DNA of 25,684 nucleotides from Scybalocola_A sp900557175 (GTDB taxonomy: Bacteria > Bacillota > Clostridia > Lachnospirales > Lachnospiraceae): the NCBI GenBank assembly GCA_937890745.1, contig CALADH010000027.1:1-25684 (forward strand), in the 5' to 3' direction. The notes below the pieces were generated by a model. That model was given only the letters and a program-made list of their open reading frames with translations. It was not told the DNA's origin and did not search any database. The translations under genes and the position numbers were made by a program. Below, in pieces: positions 23,358 through 25,684 of the stretch (position 1 is the stretch's first letter; each line of letters starts with the position of its first letter).

Positions 23358-24380
23358 ATGGAAAAGGATATATTGATTCTTGCGATTGAATCCTCCTGCG
23401 ATGAGACGGCAGCAGCCGTTGTTAAAAACGGCAGGGAGGTACTTTCAAATGTGATTTCATCTCAGATCGAGCTTCACAAGCTGTTTGGCGGCGTTGTCCC
23501 GGAAATTGCATCGAGAAAGCATATTGAAAAGATTAATGAGGTGATCGAGGAGGCGCTTTTGGAAGCAGGCGTTACCCTTGATGACCTTGATGCTATTGGT
23601 GTCACTTACGGGCCGGGACTTGTCGGTGCCCTTCTTGTCGGTGTGGCGGAGGCAAAGGCAATCAGTTACGCAAAAGGACTGCCTCTTGTCGGTGTGCATC
23701 ATATTGAGGGACATATTTCTGCAAATTACATAGAGAATAAGGAGCTTACGCCGCCGTTTTTATGTATGGTTGTTTCAGGCGGCCATACGCACCTTGTGCA
23801 TGTCAAAGATTACGGCGTTTATGAAATTGTCGGACGCACGAGGGACGATGCTGCCGGGGAGGCCTTTGATAAAGTTGCAAGAGCTATTGGTCTTGGCTAT
23901 CCGGGAGGACCAAAAATTGATAAGCTGGCAAAAGAAGGCAATCCAAAAGCAATTGCATTTCCAAAAGCCCATGTTGCTGGCGCGCCGATGGATTTCAGCT
24001 TCAGCGGCATTAAGTCGGCAGTGCTTAATTATATTAATGGCTGCAAAATGAAAGGTGAAGAAATTAACAGAGCGGATATTGCGGCTTCTTTTCAGAATGC
24101 TGTTGTTGAAGTGATTGTTGAAAAGACGATACAGGCGGCGCAGGCGCTTCATATGGATACCGTATGTCTTGCAGGCGGTGTAGCGTCAAATTCTGCCCTT
24201 AGGGAGGCTATGAAATCAGCCTGTGAAGATGCAGGCCTTAAGTTTTCTTATCCGTCGCCGATACTTTGCACAGATAATGCAGCGATGATTGGCGCGGCGG
24301 CTTATTATGAATATCTTGCGGGAACACGCCACGGTCTTGATTTGAATGCAGTGCCGAATCTTAAAATAGGACAGCGGTAA
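23358..24380 (+). CDS. tsaD: tRNA t6A threonylcarbamoyltransferase TsaD
   Basis: TsaD transfers the threonylcarbamoyl group from threonylcarbamoyl-AMP to A37 of tRNA, together with TsaB and TsaE. The 340-aa protein has the ASKHA signature AIESSCDETAAAVV (9-22), YGPGLVGALLVG, the metal-binding HHIEGH (ligands H115 and H119), VSGGHTHL, GEAFDKVAR, CLAGGVASNSALR and CTDNAAMIG with the last metal aspartate. Length and motifs are standard. The ribosome binding site before ATG23358 is weak (GAAAG or AAAG only), unusual among its neighbours. It is 18 bp after rnz and separated from tsaE/tsaB by rimI, the small zinc protein and rnz. Confidence 0.97.
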   Translation: MEKDILILAIESSCDETAAAVVKNGREVLSNVISSQIELHKLFGGVVPEIASRKHIEKINEVIEEALLEAGVTLDDLDAIGVTYGPGLVGALLVGVAEAKAISYAKGLPLVGVHHIEGHISANYIENKELTPPFLCMVVSGGHTHLVHVKDYGVYEIVGRTRDDAAGEAFDKVARAIGLGYPGGPKIDKLAKEGNPKAIAFPKAHVAGAPMDFSFSGIKSAVLNYINGCKMKGEEINRADIAASFQNAVVEVIVEKTIQAAQALHMDTVCLAGGVASNSALREAMKSACEDAGLKFSYPSPILCTDNAAMIGAAAYYEYLAGTRHGLDLNAVPNLKIGQR

Positions 24381-24396
24381 TAAGCGGTGTCCTATT
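24365..24396 (+). repeat. 9-bp perfect inverted repeat straddling the tsaD stop codon
   Basis: AATAGGACA (24365-24373) and TGTCCTATT (24388-24396) are perfect complements around a 14-nt loop that contains the tsaD TAA and two GCGG copies. No T-run follows, so it is not a standard terminator. It may be an mRNA 3' stabiliser or a protein-binding site ahead of ispD. Confidence 0.55.
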
Positions 24397-24446
24397 CAGG
24401 CAGGATTTCATGTACTTTAAATAGATATGTAAAGGGAGCGGGAAAA

Positions 24447-25163
24447 ATGAAAGAGACAATAGGTGCAGTGATACTTGCCGGAGGGCGCGGCAGCCGAATG
24501 AACAGCGATGTGCCAAAGCAGTATATGAAGGCGGCAGGGTATCCGATATTGTATTATTCAATTAAAGCGTTTGAACAATGCGATGCCGTTGATGAGATTG
24601 TTATTGTTTCCGGTGCGGATGATATTGAATACTGCCGCACAGAGATTGTTGAAAAATATGGTTTCAAAAAGGTGAAAGCAATTACGGCAGGCGGCAGAGA
24701 ACGCTATCATTCTGTATATCGTGGGTTATGTGCGCTGGAACAGGCGGCATATGTACTTATTCATGATGGTGCCCGCCCAATGGTGTCAGAACCGGTTATT
24801 TTGCGTAATATAGAAGCTGTTCGAAAATATAAAGCGTGTGTGACGGCTGTTTTATCAAAAGATACTGTAAAAATCAGCCGTCCCGACGGTACAGTCAGCA
24901 ACACGCCGGACAGAAGCAGCGTGTGGATTGTGCAGACGCCTCAGACATTTGATTTTCGGCTGATCAAAAATGCGTATGAAGCTTTATTGAAAGAAGAAGC
25001 AAATTATACAGTGACAGATGATGCGATGGTCGTTGAAACTTTTACAAAACAACCGGTCTATCTTGTGGAAGGCGATTATCGTAATATCAAAGTAACGACA
25101 CCGGAAGACATGAGTATCATCCAATATTTTGTGGGTGATGACGCAAATTGTAACAATATATAG
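24447..25163 (+). CDS. ispD: 2-C-methyl-D-erythritol 4-phosphate cytidylyltransferase
   Basis: IspD couples CTP to MEP in the methylerythritol phosphate route to isoprenoids. The 238-aa protein shows the nucleotidyltransferase loop ILAGGRGSRM, PKQY, AGGRERYHSV, LIHDGARP, VQTPQTFDF, VTDDAMVVE and the C-terminal GDYRNIKVTTPEDM. These include the conserved Arg/Lys residues of the CTP and MEP sites. ATG24447 is chosen for AAAGGGAG 8-9 nt upstream; an in-frame start at 24387 would add a non-conserved 20-residue extension. The gene lies 66 bp after tsaD across a stem-loop. It has no visible functional tie to its neighbours. Confidence 0.95.
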   Translation: MKETIGAVILAGGRGSRMNSDVPKQYMKAAGYPILYYSIKAFEQCDAVDEIVIVSGADDIEYCRTEIVEKYGFKKVKAITAGGRERYHSVYRGLCALEQAAYVLIHDGARPMVSEPVILRNIEAVRKYKACVTAVLSKDTVKISRPDGTVSNTPDRSSVWIVQTPQTFDFRLIKNAYEALLKEEANYTVTDDAMVVETFTKQPVYLVEGDYRNIKVTTPEDMSIIQYFVGDDANCNNI

Positions 25164-25200
25164 AAAAGAAGAAAAATTTCAAAAAATTACAAAAAAAACG

Positions 25201-25229
25201 TTGACATTTGAAGAATGAGATGGTAATAT
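25201..25229 (+). promoter_or_regulatory. Upstream promoter of the tRNA-Ser cluster (P1)
   Basis: Consensus -35 TTGACA (25201-25206), a 17-bp spacer, and extended -10 TGG-TAATAT (25221-25229). It lies ~90 bp upstream of the second promoter, with a small GGCG/CGCC hairpin (~25244-25258) between. Tandem strong promoters are typical of stable RNA operons. Confidence 0.65.
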
Positions 25230-25292
25230 ATCTATTGTTCGCGGGCGAGATAAGCGCCTGAGAGAAACAAAAAAATAAAAATAAAAAAAGTG

Positions 25293-25321
25293 TTGACAAG
25301 CCGAAAAGCTTGTGATATAAT
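25293..25321 (+). promoter_or_regulatory. Proximal promoter of the tRNA-Ser cluster (P2), full consensus
   Basis: Perfect TTGACA (25293-25298), exactly 17 bp, and perfect TATAAT (25316-25321), ending 14 bp before the tRNA. An A-rich tract (25269-25290) just upstream could act as an UP element. Confidence 0.9.
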
Positions 25322-25335
25322 AGCAAAGCACTTGT

Positions 25336-25421
25336 GGAGAGGTGTCCGAGCGGTTTAAGGAGCTGGTCTTGAAAACCAGTGACTCCGAAAGGGGCCGTGG
25401 GTTCGAATCCCACCTTCTCCG
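25336..25421 (+). tRNA. tRNA-Ser(UGA)
   Basis: An 86-nt class II tRNA. The acceptor GGAGAGG pairs with CTTCTCC, and the discriminator is G. The anticodon stem CTGGT/ACCAG encloses loop CTTGAAA with anticodon TGA (25370-25372). The long variable arm is GACTCC-GAAA-GGGGCC-like, and the T arm is GTGGGTTCGAATCCCAC. CCA is not encoded (GTTAGC follows), so RNase Z and CCA-adding enzyme are needed. A small GCAGA/TCTGC hairpin (25425-25438) lies in the spacer. Confidence 0.95.
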
Positions 25422-25469
25422 TTAGCAGAGCAATCTGCAATTTAATGTTGAAGAAAAGTCAGTTTGCTT

Positions 25470-25558
25470 GGAGAAGTACCCAAGAGGCTGAAGGGGCTCC
25501 CCTGGAAAGGGAGTAGGTCGTTAATAGCGGCGCGAGGGTTCAAATCCCTCCTTCTCCG
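25470..25558 (+). tRNA. tRNA-Ser(GGA)
   Basis: An 89-nt class II tRNA. The acceptor GGAGAAG pairs with CTTCTCC, and the discriminator is G. The anticodon stem CTCCC/GGGAG encloses loop CTGGAAA with anticodon GGA (25504-25506). The variable arm is long (around GTCGTTAATAGCGGC), and the T arm is GAGGGTTCAAATCCCTC. CCA is not encoded. It is 48 bp after the first tRNA-Ser and presumably on the same transcript; the spacers after both contain ATCTGCAA. Confidence 0.95.
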
Positions 25559-25684
25559 TTGGTTACCAAACCATCTGCAAAAGGACTAAGAACATTGATA
25601 ACTGAATAATAAGACAATCCCGAAAATTTAATTGAGAATTTTTAAGAACAAAAACCAAGTAACAACGGGAATGATAACGAATGC
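25559..25684 (+). other. rRNA-leader/spacer-like sequence at the window edge
   Basis: No ORF or tRNA is visible. The stretch contains AACATTGATAACTGAATAA, which resembles the TTGAAAACTGAATA-type boxes common in Firmicute rRNA operon leaders and internal spacers. Complementary TCCCG/CGGGA and AAAATT/AATTTT segments could form a processing stem. It may lead into an rRNA gene just outside the window. The assignment is by resemblance only. Confidence 0.35.

Noticed and set aside
24387..24446. Longer N-terminus of IspD
   Set aside because: The extra 20 residues are not part of the IspD fold, and AAAGGGAG is correctly placed for ATG24447.
25164..25200. Terminator after ispD
   Set aside because: The stretch is A-rich on the + strand with no stem followed by a T-run, so I see no intrinsic terminator there.

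Overview
The window looks like the chromosome of a gut Firmicute of the Lachnospiraceae type. The evidence is strong AGGAGG-type ribosome binding sites, the pheB-hom-apgM-lysC gene order, an RFN element in front of a RibU-type transporter, a mucin-active GH101 enzyme, and a KTGD-type C-terminal anchor. Base composition is moderate. The hsdR gene at the left edge is visibly more AT-rich than its neighbours, which fits an acquired restriction locus. All genes recognised here lie on the + strand.

Left edge (1-3459): the last residues of a type I restriction specificity subunit (HsdS), followed by a complete HsdR with an N-terminal DUF4145 domain. Only 19 bp later comes a cytoplasmic glycoside hydrolase of the GH129/DUF5696 type (3479-5437). 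A promoter at 5446-5474 then starts the aspartate-family amino acid operon: an ACT regulator (5523), homoserine dehydrogenase (5972), a phosphoglycerate-mutase-like protein that may be the missing homoserine kinase (7193), aspartate kinase (8416) and Tex (9628). The aspartate kinase gene carries a perfect internal ribosome binding site and in-frame ATG exactly before its ACT domains. This implies a separately translated beta subunit of 158 aa, as in Bacillus subtilis aspartokinase II.

Centre (11767-18518): a 371-bp regulatory gap with an extended -10 promoter, two TGCAAATAA repeats 21 bp apart and a perfect TGTTCA/TGAACA palindrome. It leads into a 2126-residue secreted, surface-anchored GH101 endo-alpha-N-acetylgalactosaminidase with many accessory domains. 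GH101 (outside) and the GH129-type enzyme (inside) share a YLDV(W/F)...(S/T)E catalytic arrangement, and both families cleave GalNAc-alpha-Ser/Thr linkages. Together they suggest a mucin O-glycan or glycopeptide pathway split across the membrane.

Right part (18519-25684): an FMN riboswitch with a transcription terminator and a legible antiterminator pairing controls a riboflavin ECF S component (ribU). A hairpin that overlaps the ribU ribosome binding site, with a possible 18-codon leader ORF, suggests a second layer of control. Next come a YcxB-like membrane protein, tsaE, tsaB and rimI, then a second promoter with a palindrome against its -10 box driving a small zinc-ribbon-like protein, RNase Z and tsaD. 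After these are ispD and two tRNA-Ser genes (UGA, GGA) behind tandem strong promoters. The tRNA-related genes (tsaE, tsaB, tsaD, rnz and the tRNAs) are thus grouped. The final ~120 bp resemble an rRNA-operon leader or spacer.

No CRISPR array, transposase or phage gene is visible. The most interesting observations are the two GalNAc-ase-type enzymes flanking the threonine operon, the internal lysC start, the layered control of ribU, and several unassigned operator-like palindromes.
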